From contig ML213515.1 of assembly GCA_004369045.1 (NCBI GenBank), positions 678,684 through 742,683 on the forward strand: a stretch of DNA of 64,000 nt, in the 5' to 3' direction. The position numbers were made by a program, and so were the translations under genes. Of this stretch, positions 19,525 through 30,545 are shown in pieces. Under the pieces are notes generated by a model. That model searched no databases. It saw only the letters and a program-made list of their open reading frames with translations, and had not been told where the DNA came from. The stretch's first letter is position 1. Each line of letters starts with the position of its first letter. This stretch comes from Heliocybe sulcata (taxonomy: Eukaryota > Basidiomycota > Agaricomycetes > Gloeophyllales > Gloeophyllaceae).

Positions 19525-20853
19525 ATGCAAACTATTCCAGCGGAGCTGGTGTCCAAGATCTTCGTCCACTGCCTGGATACAGAGTCCGACTTCATCACAC
19601 CAAACCCTCACCATGCCCCCCTTCTTCTTACCCAAGTGTGCGCATCATGGAGGGAGCGCGCCATCAATTCGACGGAGCTATGGTGCTCCCTCCACGTCAG
19701 CGTGCGTGATTGCGCAGACTCTTCCGAGCTCCGAGCACAGCGTGCGGTCGCCCTTCTCCAGTCATGGCTTTCTCGCGCGGGCGCGCACCCGCTCGCTCTG
19801 TCCATGCGCCTCGAATACCGGAAGAAGAGCGAGCTGAGCAATTATGTTCCTCTCCTCCGCTCTTTTATACCGCAGTGCCGCATTTTGTCTCTCGGTGCAA
19901 TATGCGACTGGCTACCTCCTCTGCTTTCAGGTCTTCACTGTCCCATGCTAGAGTCCCTCGAATTGCGAAACGTGACCGAAGCTTACCCCTTTGATTCTCC
20001 ATTGCACGCACCATCCCTGCAGAGGCTACGGCTCAGCGGCAACATCGAATGGACAATCGAGTCTATACGCTTCCCGCGTTCTCAGCTCCGAGAATTGCAG
20101 TGGTCCTATTACTTTCGCAAGCGAGAAATCCTACATATATTACCGCAGTATACCTCCTTGGCCAAGTGCCGCGTGACAATCCCGAGAGAAGTTACGCTTG
20201 ACAAGGTACCTGCGAGCGAACTGCCACTTCTGCGAGCTCTGGAAGTCAACGCACTACATGAGCGAGACGGTCGTAACTTCGCCAAATTTTTGGCCCTCTT
20301 CCTAGCTCCATCCTTGCAGGAGCTGCGTCTGGTTCCTACCAACCTCGATGTCGGCTTCTCCTTCTGCTTACCGTCGGCAGCCTCTCTCAGGCGTTTCCTT
20401 GTGCGCTCGGACTGTCGTCTGACGGAGCTGAGGACAGAACTTTGGCTGTCCTTCGCTAGAGACGTAGAGCAGTTTCGCGAGCTGCTGCTCGCCATGCTCC
20501 ATCTCGAAAGGCTGCACATTGATGGCGTCAACGATCACTTCTGTAGAGAGAAGACCGGTTTCTCAGACATCTGCGACTATCTCGCCTATGCTCCGACAGG
20601 CGAATCACAGCAGACTCTCTTGCCGCAGCTTACAGACTTCACAATTAACGGGGTGGCTGATCGTCATGACATGTCGCTCGACAGAATGCTGCGGTCGCGG
20701 ATCCGGGGCACCGCATCTGCGCAGGACGGAAGGGTTTATCTTGGCCGATTTTACATACTAGTCGTCCCATCCAGTAGTCTCGCTGACCGTATGGAATGGA
20801 CCGGGCCCAAGGACGGCGACATTCTTAAAAGTAGGCAGATGGAACACCTATAA
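19525..20853 (+). CDS. F-box/LRR-like protein, family A (copy A7)
   Basis: Single exon, 442 aa, from MQTIPAELVSKIFVHCLDTE. F-box at about residues 3-50 (HAPLLLTQVCASWRERAINS). Leucine-rich segments follow: LESLELRNV, LQRLRLSGNIEWTIESIRF, LQELRLVPTNLDVGFSFCLP, LHLERLHIDGVNDHFCREK. The family C-terminal motif reads MEWTGPKDGDILKS and then ends RQMEHL, unlike A2 and A6. It is the intact reference for broken copy A3, with which it shares the promoter. Its CTGCGAGC direct repeats (20211-20218, 20231-20238) mark the deletion endpoints seen in A3. Confidence 0.87.
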   Translation: MQTIPAELVSKIFVHCLDTESDFITPNPHHAPLLLTQVCASWRERAINSTELWCSLHVSVRDCADSSELRAQRAVALLQSWLSRAGAHPLALSMRLEYRKKSELSNYVPLLRSFIPQCRILSLGAICDWLPPLLSGLHCPMLESLELRNVTEAYPFDSPLHAPSLQRLRLSGNIEWTIESIRFPRSQLRELQWSYYFRKREILHILPQYTSLAKCRVTIPREVTLDKVPASELPLLRALEVNALHERDGRNFAKFLALFLAPSLQELRLVPTNLDVGFSFCLPSAASLRRFLVRSDCRLTELRTELWLSFARDVEQFRELLLAMLHLERLHIDGVNDHFCREKTGFSDICDYLAYAPTGESQQTLLPQLTDFTINGVADRHDMSLDRMLRSRIRGTASAQDGRVYLGRFYILVVPSSSLADRMEWTGPKDGDILKSRQMEHL

Positions 20854-21264
20854 GCGCTACAGCCTCCGGACTCTTTCAGTTCACGCGCGACTTCAGCTTC
20901 AGCTAGCATTATGACGGTACATACTTCGTATTAGTCTCGCAATTGCAATATTTGACGGTAACACACCCGCATGCAATGGGCGCCGCCACAATGTCAAGTA
21001 GACAATACTCAGCGCTCAGGCACGCCACAACGCGCTGGGACCAAATTTAGGTCCATGAATCACTTATGATGTCGTCGAGACCTTCCGTGATTTGTCCGTC
21101 TGTGCAGGCAACAACGACAACCCAGTTAGCTCCCGATAATGATATGGTATGAGTTGGGGATAATATGTACAGTCAAAGGTCGTCTACATGTACTAGGACC
21201 GATGAAGAATATGCTAATGCGTAGTCCAGGATGCGTGCGTGTAGGTAAACTATCAAGGATACTT

Positions 21265-21825
21265 TTATGCCGTCTGGAGATCATGGAGTCAGTATGATGG
21301 TAGTGGCGGTAAAGGAGCGGGGAGGTACGTACCGACTCCTTGAGGTAAGTGATGAGGTCATTCCGGTCCTTGTCCTTCTTGAGGCCAGCGAACGCCATCT
21401 TCGTGCCAGGGATGTACTAAGGAGAAAGCCAAGACATTAGTACGCTGGTGCTGCGTACCACGACTGAGGGCAAGCTCACCTTCTTAGGGTTCTCGAGGTA
21501 CTCAAACAGAGTGTTCTCTTCCCATGTAATGCCCTTGTTTACGTTGGCAGCGGTGTAGGAGAAACCCTCGGCCTGACCAGTCTTACGACCAAAGACACTG
21601 CATATCCACAGCGTCAGCCTCCAACCTCCGTCCAGTGCTCAGTGATACGTACCCATGCAAGTTGGGGCCGACCTTGTGCGGTCCACCAGCCTCAACAGTG
21701 TGGCACTGAGCGCACCGGGTCTTGAAGAGAGAGGCACCCTTGCCAGCGTCACCTTGACACGTCGACCGTCAGCCTCACGTCCTCGTCCTCCACTGCAGTA
21801 CACACTCACCCTGAGAGTAAGGCAT
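21265..21825 (-). CDS. CYC1: Cytochrome c
   Basis: Five exons: 21825-21810, 21752-21653, 21597-21480, 21416-21333 and a 9-nt last exon 21273-21265 give 108 aa. Starts [20 protein letters not shown], with heme motif CAQCH, then [40 protein letters not shown], the axial-ligand KMAF and a C-terminal [10 protein letters not shown]. Soluble electron carrier between complexes III and IV in the mitochondrial intermembrane space. All motifs and the length are normal. The last two residues and stop depend on the small exon; without splicing the frame would read on through VRTSPLL. Confidence 0.95.
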
Positions 21826-22701
21826 GTCTAAGAGGAGTCTAGGAGGGGTCGTTAAGAGAGGGATTATAAACAAGTAGTCGTAAGACTAGAGCAAAATGTA
21901 GTAGTCCGTAGAGGTAGAGGTGCAAGTCGCAAACTTTGCCTTTAAATTTAATTTCCTGTTTCTATCCTGCCCGCGCGTGTATGACGTAAGCTGACGTCCG
22001 GTTCCTTCCGCTGCCTTTTTGGCCAATCGGGCATGTCGGATTAAACCGCGTGCCGCGGGTCATTGTTGGGCCACGATCGTGCTCGAGACCCGGGGACAAA
22101 CCTCGGCCCTGCTGTCAGCCAATCATACCGTTTGGAATATTGAATTTTCTGGCACTGCTAATATTGCGAGTATCACACCGAAAAGCAGCTTGGACGCCTG
22201 CCAGCTGTTGCACATCCCGAGCTCGGGCATCGCTCGACATTAAATGAGACCAGTAATAGAATCGTTCGAGGGCCAATTGATGTCTTACTGCCAGCATCAC
22301 CAGAAATACTAAAAACGCCGTCACTCACTGTTCCTGTGGGATGTCACCTCATGTATGGACTGCGAGAGAAGACTGAAAGAGCCAAGCACGTAGAGTAAAC
22401 CACGATTGGCCAGAATCAGTTCATGCGCATGCACGTCCGCCATTGCACTAGGTGTCGCAGATTATATACCGACGTGCCTAGAAGTATCCGTTAGTGAGTA
22501 CGAGCTCCACAACGTATGGCACAGAGGAAGAGAATCAGAAACTATATCGCCGCAAAAAGCGATGAAAAAGCCGGACATATATCACTCCACTTTCCAAGAG
22601 CAATGCCCTCCAAAGGGTCATATGGCCCCGGCAAACTGTCATCCCCAAACAACTCAATGACCTACAAAACACTCACATATACAAACTAACTGAGACGGAC
22701 A
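21826..22701. other. Promoter of cytochrome c and intergenic
   Basis: Contains CCAATCGGG at 22022 and CCAATCAT at 22121, CCAAT-box candidates fitting HAP regulation of respiratory genes, although they are about 200-300 bp from the start. No gene recognised. Confidence 0.4.
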
Positions 22702-24193
22702 CTATAATTCATCCTCCTCGTCGGTAAGCTCCTCCCCTTCCCGGACACCGCGGTGGCGCTCGTATCCTTCTCTTCGTGCCCATGACCACCCGTCGGTGTA
22801 GGGCTCTATTCGGAATGGGAGGAGGAGGGTGTATAGAGGACTGGAGAAAAGGTTAGAAGCGGGCAGTTACTTGAAGGGTAGTATACTAACTATCCGTCCC
22901 TCCCTACGTTGAAGAAAAGCTCCAGGTTTTTGCGTTTCCTAGAATACGCTAAGTGTTCTGCTGTGTCACGCTCCAGAAACACAGGCAACCTACCCAAGAT
23001 CATACGAGTTCACGAACGTCTGAAGAAATGAGTTACATGGGATTCACAAAAATGGCAATCATACATACCTCGCCCCTTTCCTCAGCCACCTTACGGTAAT
23101 GCTCATGATCCTGTGCTTCGACGCTCGTCTCGCCTTTGACGATGCTCCACACGTGCCAGCTGCACATCACTGCTACTGCTAGGCTCAGGACACCTGCTAG
23201 GATGTACGTCAAGATGAAGCCGAGCGCCGGAACGCGGTACGGCCATGCGGGCTGGTGGCAGAAAGTCTGCTTGAGTATAATTGAGGGGGAGAAGGTGAAA
23301 AAAGCAGACTGACTTGGTAGTAATACCCAATGGCTTCGAGAAACTGGTGCCAGCCGAGCACGACATAGCAGAATGAGGCAATAATGAGGTATACCCTAAT
23401 TTAAGCGGTTGAGGATGGTTGAACAGTGGGTATTGGTAAAACTTACATGAACAAGATGAAATGCCGTTCGTTATGCAGACCCACGCATTGGTTCACCCCT
23501 TATACACCATGAGCTCAGCAGAGAGGTCCCAACCAAGAAAAATACAGACACTATGCATAATCAGTCGTCTTACGGACAATATGTACTGACAGACCTACTG
23601 GACAATGGTGGTCGAACTTCAACACACACCGATTACATATCCTACAATGATGTGCTCTCTTCCAACCCGATCCAATTGTCAGTCTGAAAACCGACCCGCG
23701 AAGCACAGCACTCACCTCGGGTCTGGGCTGCAGACACTTCCTGCACTTGCCCACACTCGCTCTGGTCACCCTGACATCCTCCGACCACCGCACACCCGTC
23801 AACGCCCTATTCCTTGCTGTCCTCCTCTTCCTCGCCCACACCCACCCACTCCCGCTCTGCCTCGGCGGGTCCTCCACGAACCCGGGCGGCACCGTGCATA
23901 CCCACCAGTAGTGCCCCAGCATGTTCACGATGATGACGAGGCATATCGGCGTGGTAAGCCACGGCCATCGCAGGGACGGCTGTTCAATATCAACTGTCCG
24001 AAGATCCGATTGTTAGAAGGAAGCTGGGTAGGAGAAGAACGCGAACGCACTGACAGAAACATACTGTCCCAGTGGAGAGCAGAATCACTGCCAGTCCGAC
24101 GAAGAACGGACCTGCTGCGCCAGTTATTCGGTCACCTAACCGTTCCAGTGCTCTGAAGCATCGGAAAACCGTCTTCGCGCATGGTCCTGGCAT
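22702..24193 (-). CDS. DHHC palmitoyltransferase
   Basis: Multi-exon; first exons 24193-24055, 23993-23716 and from 23658. Transmembrane segments ([40 protein letters not shown]; a later pair around [20 protein letters not shown] and [20 protein letters not shown]). The cysteine-rich domain reads [33 protein letters not shown]. Later come the TTxE-like GETSVEAQ motif and [17 protein letters not shown]; the tail is acidic (ELTDEEDEL). It attaches palmitate to cysteines of membrane proteins through DHHC. Oddity: the junction after DHHCP does not give the usual Trp in any simple splice; GTAAGA or GTCTGT donors with acceptor ATAAG at about 23500 keep frame into [12 protein letters not shown]. The exact model there is uncertain. 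Confidence 0.82.
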
Positions 24194-24518
24194 TCTTCAG
24201 TATGAAGACAGTAAAGTGGGAAAGCGTAGTATATTGGCATGAGGCGGTGTCGACTTGGTGCGGACTGAAGTTAGACGCGCAGCGACGTCGGCTTCCGGGG
24301 AGTGTATCACCACTCCAAGATCCAGCAGAAGAGGCCGCAATCCACGCTCGCTGTAATATTCACTACAGAATAACCACGCTAAACTACGATGCAAAGAGAA
24401 TAAAAATAGAATCAAGATGGAGAAAGATGAGCACCACCACTATCGAACATCGAATATTACATCCATTGGAATCAAAATCCGTAGCACACCACCTGACTGT
24501 ACAATTTCAACTAGACAA

Positions 24519-26419
24519 TCATCGTCCTCGTTTGGGCGTCATCGCTCTTCGCGGTGTGGGAGGGGCTACTGTCAACCGCCGATCCTGCACGGGCGCTTCC
24601 GTGATGCGCTGCACCTCCCTCACAGCGCGTCTTGCAGCGTCCCCAACCTGTGCTGGAGGGCGCTCGGCGTCCAAGCGTGATAGTGCGCGTAGCAACTCTT
24701 GCGGATCGGGGCGGTCGGGCGGTCGTGGCACCGGAGTGGGATGCGATGTCGAAGGGGTGGATGTGCGCGCAGACAGTGAGAGGTTGAGGAGGGCGAAGCG
24801 ATGATTGAGATCATCAGAGGCGTAGTGTGTCGTGTGCATGGACGTCTGTACGAGCGCTTGTAGGCGATCAACCTGCGAGTCGGGTCAGCAACGAGCTGCA
24901 CAACGTCAAGTTCCAGACGTACCGTAAACTCAAGATCATGCAAACGCGAGCTTAACGGATCCTGCTCTCCAACCTCGCTGAGAGCTTTGCGTGCTAAATC
25001 GACACCATTGGCGCTGCGGAACTCCTCCGTCAACTCGGCCTCCCGAGGCTCCCAGTCGACAGCGCGCTGCTTGCCCTTTGCCTTTGCAGACTTCCTCCGC
25101 TCCTCGAGAGCAGTCATCACACGGGACTGATGCCCATTGTAAAAGTGTACGACCTCGTCCCATGCTTTGTCCTCCGCCTTGGCTCTGTAGACATGTCAAG
25201 GTTAGGACCATGATCAAATTACGTGGAGGGGAAGGTCAACCGCACCGCTCGATATGCTCGGTAAAGCGCACCTCCCGCGCCCTGTTCTTGATATTCTGCT
25301 CGTTCGGCTTCATCTTCTTCGTCGATGCCTCACTCGACACACCGTTCGGACTGTACACGTTCGTGTCAATCTTCCGTTCCGCCAGCATCCGGATCGCATC
25401 CTCCTGAACCGCGCGCAACAGCTTCGAGGCATTGGCCGACAGAGGTTTCAGACTGGCCGGAGGGTCTTTGCCAGCGTCGCTGGATTTATGCTTGGATGAT
25501 GAGGGGGCAGGTTTGGACGTGGATGACGGCGAAGTCCGGTTCATCGCGCGAGAGGAGCACCATATGAGAAGTTGACGGGCTCGCTGGGCTTCTGGGAGGT
25601 CGGCATCGATGTGTTTGTAGAAGCTGGAGTCGGAAACAGATGCGTGAGGTTGAGCTGTGCCGTATTGCCATAGGTAAGGATCTCCAGTAATATGATAATG
25701 CACTGAATTACACGAACTGATAACGCCAGAAGTATCGTATGCGGTGCTTACTCGTTTCCCGCGCATGCTCAGGGAACTCTTCCTGCGGTTTGGAGGTGGT
25801 GGGTCTCCGTTCCGTGTTAGAGATCGCCCTTGGCGACTCTGATCTGAATGAGGAGGCTGCTTGGCGGATGTGGACACGGCGGGTAGACTGAAATCCTTGT
25901 TGACGGCTTCTGCGTTGGCACGCGACCGGCGTCGCAGATGCTCCGCCTCAACGTTCATTTGACGCACATCCTCGTCGACTTCTGGGTCAGGTCGGGATGC
26001 TGCAATCAGGTCACGCTCTTTCGCCTTCCCGACAGGTCGGTGGGGTGGTCGGGGATCGGATTTGAACTTCTTAGAGGGGGGCTGGGACGGCCCAGCGGAT
26101 GGCGGTCGTGGCGGGGGATGATCTGGGGGCTGGGTGGATGGGGTACGTGATGACGGTGCCGAGGGCTGTGCTCGGACAATGACTAGACCTCCGGGCTGCT
26201 CCTCGCCATTGATCACTGCAGCAGTCCCTCTATCAGACGCGCGGAATGCGACAAGTAGGTGCCAACTCACGTTTGCGTTTGGCGACCCCGTTCGGTTTTG
26301 CTGATAGCTAGAAACACACATATAGCTTCAGTAGGAATCACCCTGCAGATCCAGCGCGCACTCACTTCTTTCTTCAGTCGTTTCGACGCGTTCGCAAGCG
26401 TATTGGCATCGTCGGGCAT
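24519..26419 (-). CDS. Kinetochore protein Dsn1/Mis13 (MIND/Mis12 complex)
   Basis: Starts MPDDANTLANASKRLKKE and is spliced to LSAKPNGVAKRK and then LINGEEQPGGLV. A Pro/Ser-rich basic region of about 200 residues follows. The Mis13 domain begins at RGKRVSTAYDTSGVI, joined across a 60-70 nt intron to TQPHASVSDSSFYKHIDADL and EAQRARQLLIWCSSRA, the diagnostic Dsn1 motif. The C-terminal half is helical (LLRAVQEDAIRMLAERKIDT) and ends PTPRRAMTPKRGR. It links the Ndc80 outer kinetochore complex to the inner centromere as part of MIND. The start is the first ATG giving an open model; upstream bases 26420-26640 also have a basic open frame, so a longer N-terminus is possible. Confidence 0.82.
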
Positions 26420-28610
26420 CTTCCGTTTCGCAGTGGATTGTGCGTGCTCCGGGGGTATCATAGGTCCCGTAACGGTGGTAACGTACGAGCGCACCCAGTT
26501 CATATACGCCAGAGGCCGCCTTTGGACGCGTCGTCGACGTCGGGAACGCGTTCGTGGTCGCGCGCGGTGGTGGGGGAGGAGAGAACTGCTGAAAGCGGAG
26601 TTCGAATTGTGTTTCCCACCCTCGTTCATTCAACAAACGAGTGTGACAGTGACGCGCCCTGTGACGTTTCGTTCCTGCTTGAAGGTTCCGCGCCGTATGT
26701 CCGCACTTGTCCTTCTGTCATCCGCGTCGTCCGCAACAGCGAGCACCACTATAGAGATGCTGACAATCACATCTCTCTATCTGTTTCCAATGAAAATGGT
26801 GTCCGCAAAAAAATCAAGCCGGAGTGACAGTTGCATGCACACGCGTTTCCTTGGCTCTCCCAATGGCCAAAGTATGGTCCTGCAGAACTCACCGATAAGG
26901 GCCGAATACGGCTCTTATGAGTGTCCCCGACGTTTGGACGAACTAGGATATCCGCATCATGGTACGTCTACCGCGGTCAGCACTGACTCCCACTTCCTTG
27001 TAGAATCTACGGAGTGTCGAGATGTCACGCCCTGGTACTGGTACAGTCAGCATGTTGCAAGTGATGCGTCTTGACGACGCTTATCAGGGTTGAAGTCTGC
27101 AATTGAACCTGGCGTCTCAATGACGGTACGACTCCTTCAGCTTAGTCAATCCCCTCAGTCGGTGTACTCGTCGTTCTGGTCCGTATATGCGCTGGGCTTT
27201 GGTACCTATCTGAATGCCCGCTCGTGTGCCGTCCCCGTCCTGCTTTTGGCGGCTCGAACAACCTCGGCGACGTCGTTTTGTCTTGATATCCGTGCGCTAT
27301 GGAGTTCTTGTATCTTCTTGTCTTCAGCGTGCGTGGAAACCCTCGGTACGACTAACTCAATGTGATTCTGGACGACATGGCCACTTGAACATGCTGCGCG
27401 TTGGCGTGAGCTCCTTGGCTACTTAGGCTGTTGCTCACATAGTCTTTCCTGTCTGACAGCGGCACGGCACTGAGCTGATGTGTGGACGAGCTCGGAGGCA
27501 TCGTAGCGACAGATATTCTATTCCTCGGTTGTCCTACCCTGAATGTGCTGGTAGATGGTGAACTTCGTGAAAACGAGGTCTAACTCACAAAGCAGTGTCC
27601 GATTTTGACCCCGCTGCTCACTGCCGGATGGACAACTCATGCGGCAAGACTCTCACACCCTATTCTATCTGGCTCAATGAGAGCGCGCTATACTTGCGCT
27701 GGGTCGTCCTGTCTGGATATTTCCAGTAGCTCAGGTCGCTACCCATGGATCTATCCACTGTATCTGATTTCCCGAGCTCTGGTGGGTTTCTCCGCGAGGT
27801 CTTCCCCCATTGACCTAGCCGTGGGTCCTCAAAAATGCCTGTCGTTGCCCTTCTGCCTCCCGGTTTGATTAATGCTGCTGTGACGGCGGGCTGGGACTGG
27901 TGACATCTATACCTTCATTGCCATTGCATATTACAGTACCACCCTACTGAGTCTCGGTTCAGACGGGCTACCGAGACGACACGCTAGCTCGCTGCTATTT
28001 GCAACATTCCTCCGCGTCCTTACCGGTCTTGTGACCGGTCCCATGGACACTGGCTGCTTGAACCTGCGTCGTCAGCAGTTTGCCACGGCGTTTCCGACTG
28101 TGTCTATGCTGGCCCTGATTAACCTCTACCACTGAGCTATGCAATGCAACTTTCCGTGTGCATAAGAATCTCACCGCAGTGTCTAGTACGGCGGTTTTCC
28201 GAGAGTACAGTCCAACGTCATTCTTACGCTTAGTCCCGCACTCACCCATGTCCCTGCTCCTGCTCCTGCTCCTCCTCCTGCGGCTACAGCTCTAGACCTA
28301 TATACTGGTCCTCTTCCACCTCCATCGCCACATCGGCAGATTACGCCATCTCAACGCCAAGCGTGCATCGCTCCGATATCCGATCCGGTTCCCTAGGATG
28401 GCAATTTCCCACGCTCAATGTCTGGAACAAAATGGGCGCTAAACTTATCGTCTTCACTTTACTCAGACGATCTCGGTTTCATTACTCATACCCCGCGGCC
28501 GGGCCTTTCTTGGTTTATATATCCCGTATACTTGATTCCTGCGTCACATCTCTATCTCGGACCCTCTTCATCACTACTTGGTAAATCGGATCACCAACAA
28601 CGGTACACTC
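26420..28610. other. Intergenic, 2.2 kb, with scattered coding-like runs
   Basis: No full gene. Plus-strand runs such as CGKTLTPYSIWLNESALYLR (about 27645) and VVALLPPGLINAAVTAGWDW (about 27840), followed by DIYTFIAIAYYSTTLLSLGS after a possible intron, look like pieces of a membrane protein but cannot be joined convincingly. 28250-28280 is a CTGCTC-rich simple repeat. 28300-28610 is the presumed IDO promoter. Confidence 0.35.
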
Positions 28611-30129
28611 ATGGCCGACTTTTTACTACCGAACCACTTCCTCTCCCTCCCGCGTCCTGACTCGCACGAAGGCGCGCCGGAAGGCGCTGCGGATATCTCG
28701 ACCCTCGCCGCTGCGGATTTTGATGTCGACAATAGGACAGGGTTTATGCCGCCGCAGCCGCCCCTGGCGCGGTTGCCGGAGGAGTGGGAGGAGTGGGAGA
28801 GTGTGCTGGAGGAGGCAGTTGAGAAGCGCATAAAGCTTGGAAGCAGGGAGGATTTGACGCACGAAGACAGGGAAATGGGGGAGAGATGGAGGGAGAAGGT
28901 TAAAAAGGTTAGTACTCGTATTCAGGACTTACTTCTGGTTGTAACGTGCTAACTGCTATTTGCAGATGCCCGTCCTGGACACGGATCTCCTCAATAAATC
29001 AGAGATATTGCTTCGGAGAGCTCACCATGTGCTCGCCTACATAATGCACTTTTATATCCACTCACAACCTCCCTCCTTGCAAACCATCATACCTCGGTCC
29101 ATCACTCTCCCTCATCTTCGCATCTGCGCTCAGCTGCAACTACCCCCAGTAGTGACTTACTCTGACGATGTCCTATACAACTGGGATTTTAAAGAGTCCT
29201 CTGCCGACCCCTGCCGCATCCCCACGACCGAAAATATTAAGGCGATGACCCTCTTTACGGGCACAAAAGATGAAGAGGAGTTTTATCTGTCGTCTGCGCG
29301 TGTCGAGCTGCGCGGCGTTGAAGCGCTGGAGCTGATGCGGCTGACGATGGACGAAGCGTTCGTCGGCGATGCGATTGCCCTCCGGCGTATCACCACGTAC
29401 CTGCACGACATGGCAGACGTCATTAGGGGCATGTCAAGTCAGCTTGTACGCGTGCGCGAGGGGTGCGACCCGTCAGTCTTTTATAACGAGATCCGGCCTT
29501 GGTTCAAGGGCGCGGACTCGGGGAGCGGAAAGTGGGTGTTTGAGGGACTGGATGAAGACCCAACTTTGGTGGAGCCGGAGGAGTTGTCTGGACCGAGTGC
29601 GGGACAGAGCTCGGTGATCCATGCGTTGGATATCTTCTTTGGCGTGGATCAGTATTCGCATTCGTTGACGCTCTCGGGGTCGTCGAAGGAAGAGAGTACG
29701 GCCAACGCTACGTACAGTCCACCAAACAAGAAGTCCTTCCTCAGCCGGATGCAGATCTACATGCCCCGCTACCACCGCGCGTTCCTCCGGCACCTCTCTG
29801 CGAACCCTCGGCCCCTCCGCGCGCTTGTTGCTGCGCATGCTACGGATGCACCCGAGCTTCTCGAAGCGTACAATGCTGCTGTTACTGCGCTGAAGGAGTT
29901 TCGTGACGCCCATATGCGCATCGTGGCGGTCTACATTATTGGCCCGAGCCGCAAGGTGGCTAATGGTATCCAGGAGAAGCAGGAGGGGAAGAAGAGGTTT
30001 ACGGAGGCGGACACGGATGAGAGGGAGGTGCTGAAGGGTACCGGCGGTACCGACCTAGTCAAGTTTCTGAAGGGCGTGCGAGATAGGACTGCGAGTGCTG
30101 TTATCCCGCAGGCCTCGGATGCGCGATGA
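28611..30129 (+). CDS. Indoleamine 2,3-dioxygenase
   Basis: Two exons: 28611-28907 and 28966-30129 (58-nt intron with the GTTAGT donor and TTTGCAG acceptor), 486 aa. Starts MADFLLPNHFLSLPRP. IDO hallmarks: helix ELMRLTMDEAFVGDAIALRR, heme-pocket region SFLSRMQIYMPRYHRAFLRH with the proximal His, and C-terminal HMRIVAVYIIGPSRKVANGI followed by GTGGTDLVKFLKGVRDRT. A heme enzyme that opens the indole ring of tryptophan to N-formylkynurenine, the first step of the kynurenine route to NAD; cytosolic. Length and motif order fit fungal IDOs. The insert around SLTLSGSSKEESTANATYSP is a variable loop. The following gene is a regulator on the same strand, but a link is not shown. Confidence 0.92.
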
Positions 30130-30545
30130 TTCACGCCGAGGTCAGATTCCTATTTATTCCTTATTTAGGGGGTACAGTTTGATCTTCTGGTAGACTTGTG
30201 TTAGTATTGTATCATGCTGCGCACCACGTAGAGCCACACTGCGCGGCTAGATATTTCAATATCGTTATGTCTCATAACCAGATGCCGACGTAGTCGGTGA
30301 ATGTAATGGCGTGCCATCAAAGACATTGACCCAGAAGGTATGAGGAGAACCATATTTAGGCGAATGTGCCGTAGGCCGTACGAGTTCGTAAGCCACTTGG
30401 AGGTGTTCCTTACCTGCACTTTCGATGTCGTAAACCGTCGGCGAAGCCTTCTTCTGACTCCTCCAACGGCTCCGGTATATATCCGTTGGACTGTTTTATA
30501 ACGCTCTGAATCAAAGCACATATACCTGTGCAGCTCTGCGCTAAG
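30130..30545. other. Intergenic, promoter of the Zn2Cys6 gene
   Basis: 416 bp without a gene. A TATATATCC stretch lies near 30475, about 70 bp before the next start codon. Confidence 0.4.

Noticed and set aside
26050-26075. GGATTTGAAC, resembling a tRNA B-box complement
   Set aside because: It is inside the Dsn1 coding sequence (SKKFKSDP) and has no A-box partner.
28102-28150. tRNA-like A-box on the minus strand (ATAGCTCAGTGGTAGAGG)
   Set aside because: No B-box (GGTTCRANTCC) at the right distance and no cloverleaf or acceptor stem could be formed; probably chance or a remnant.
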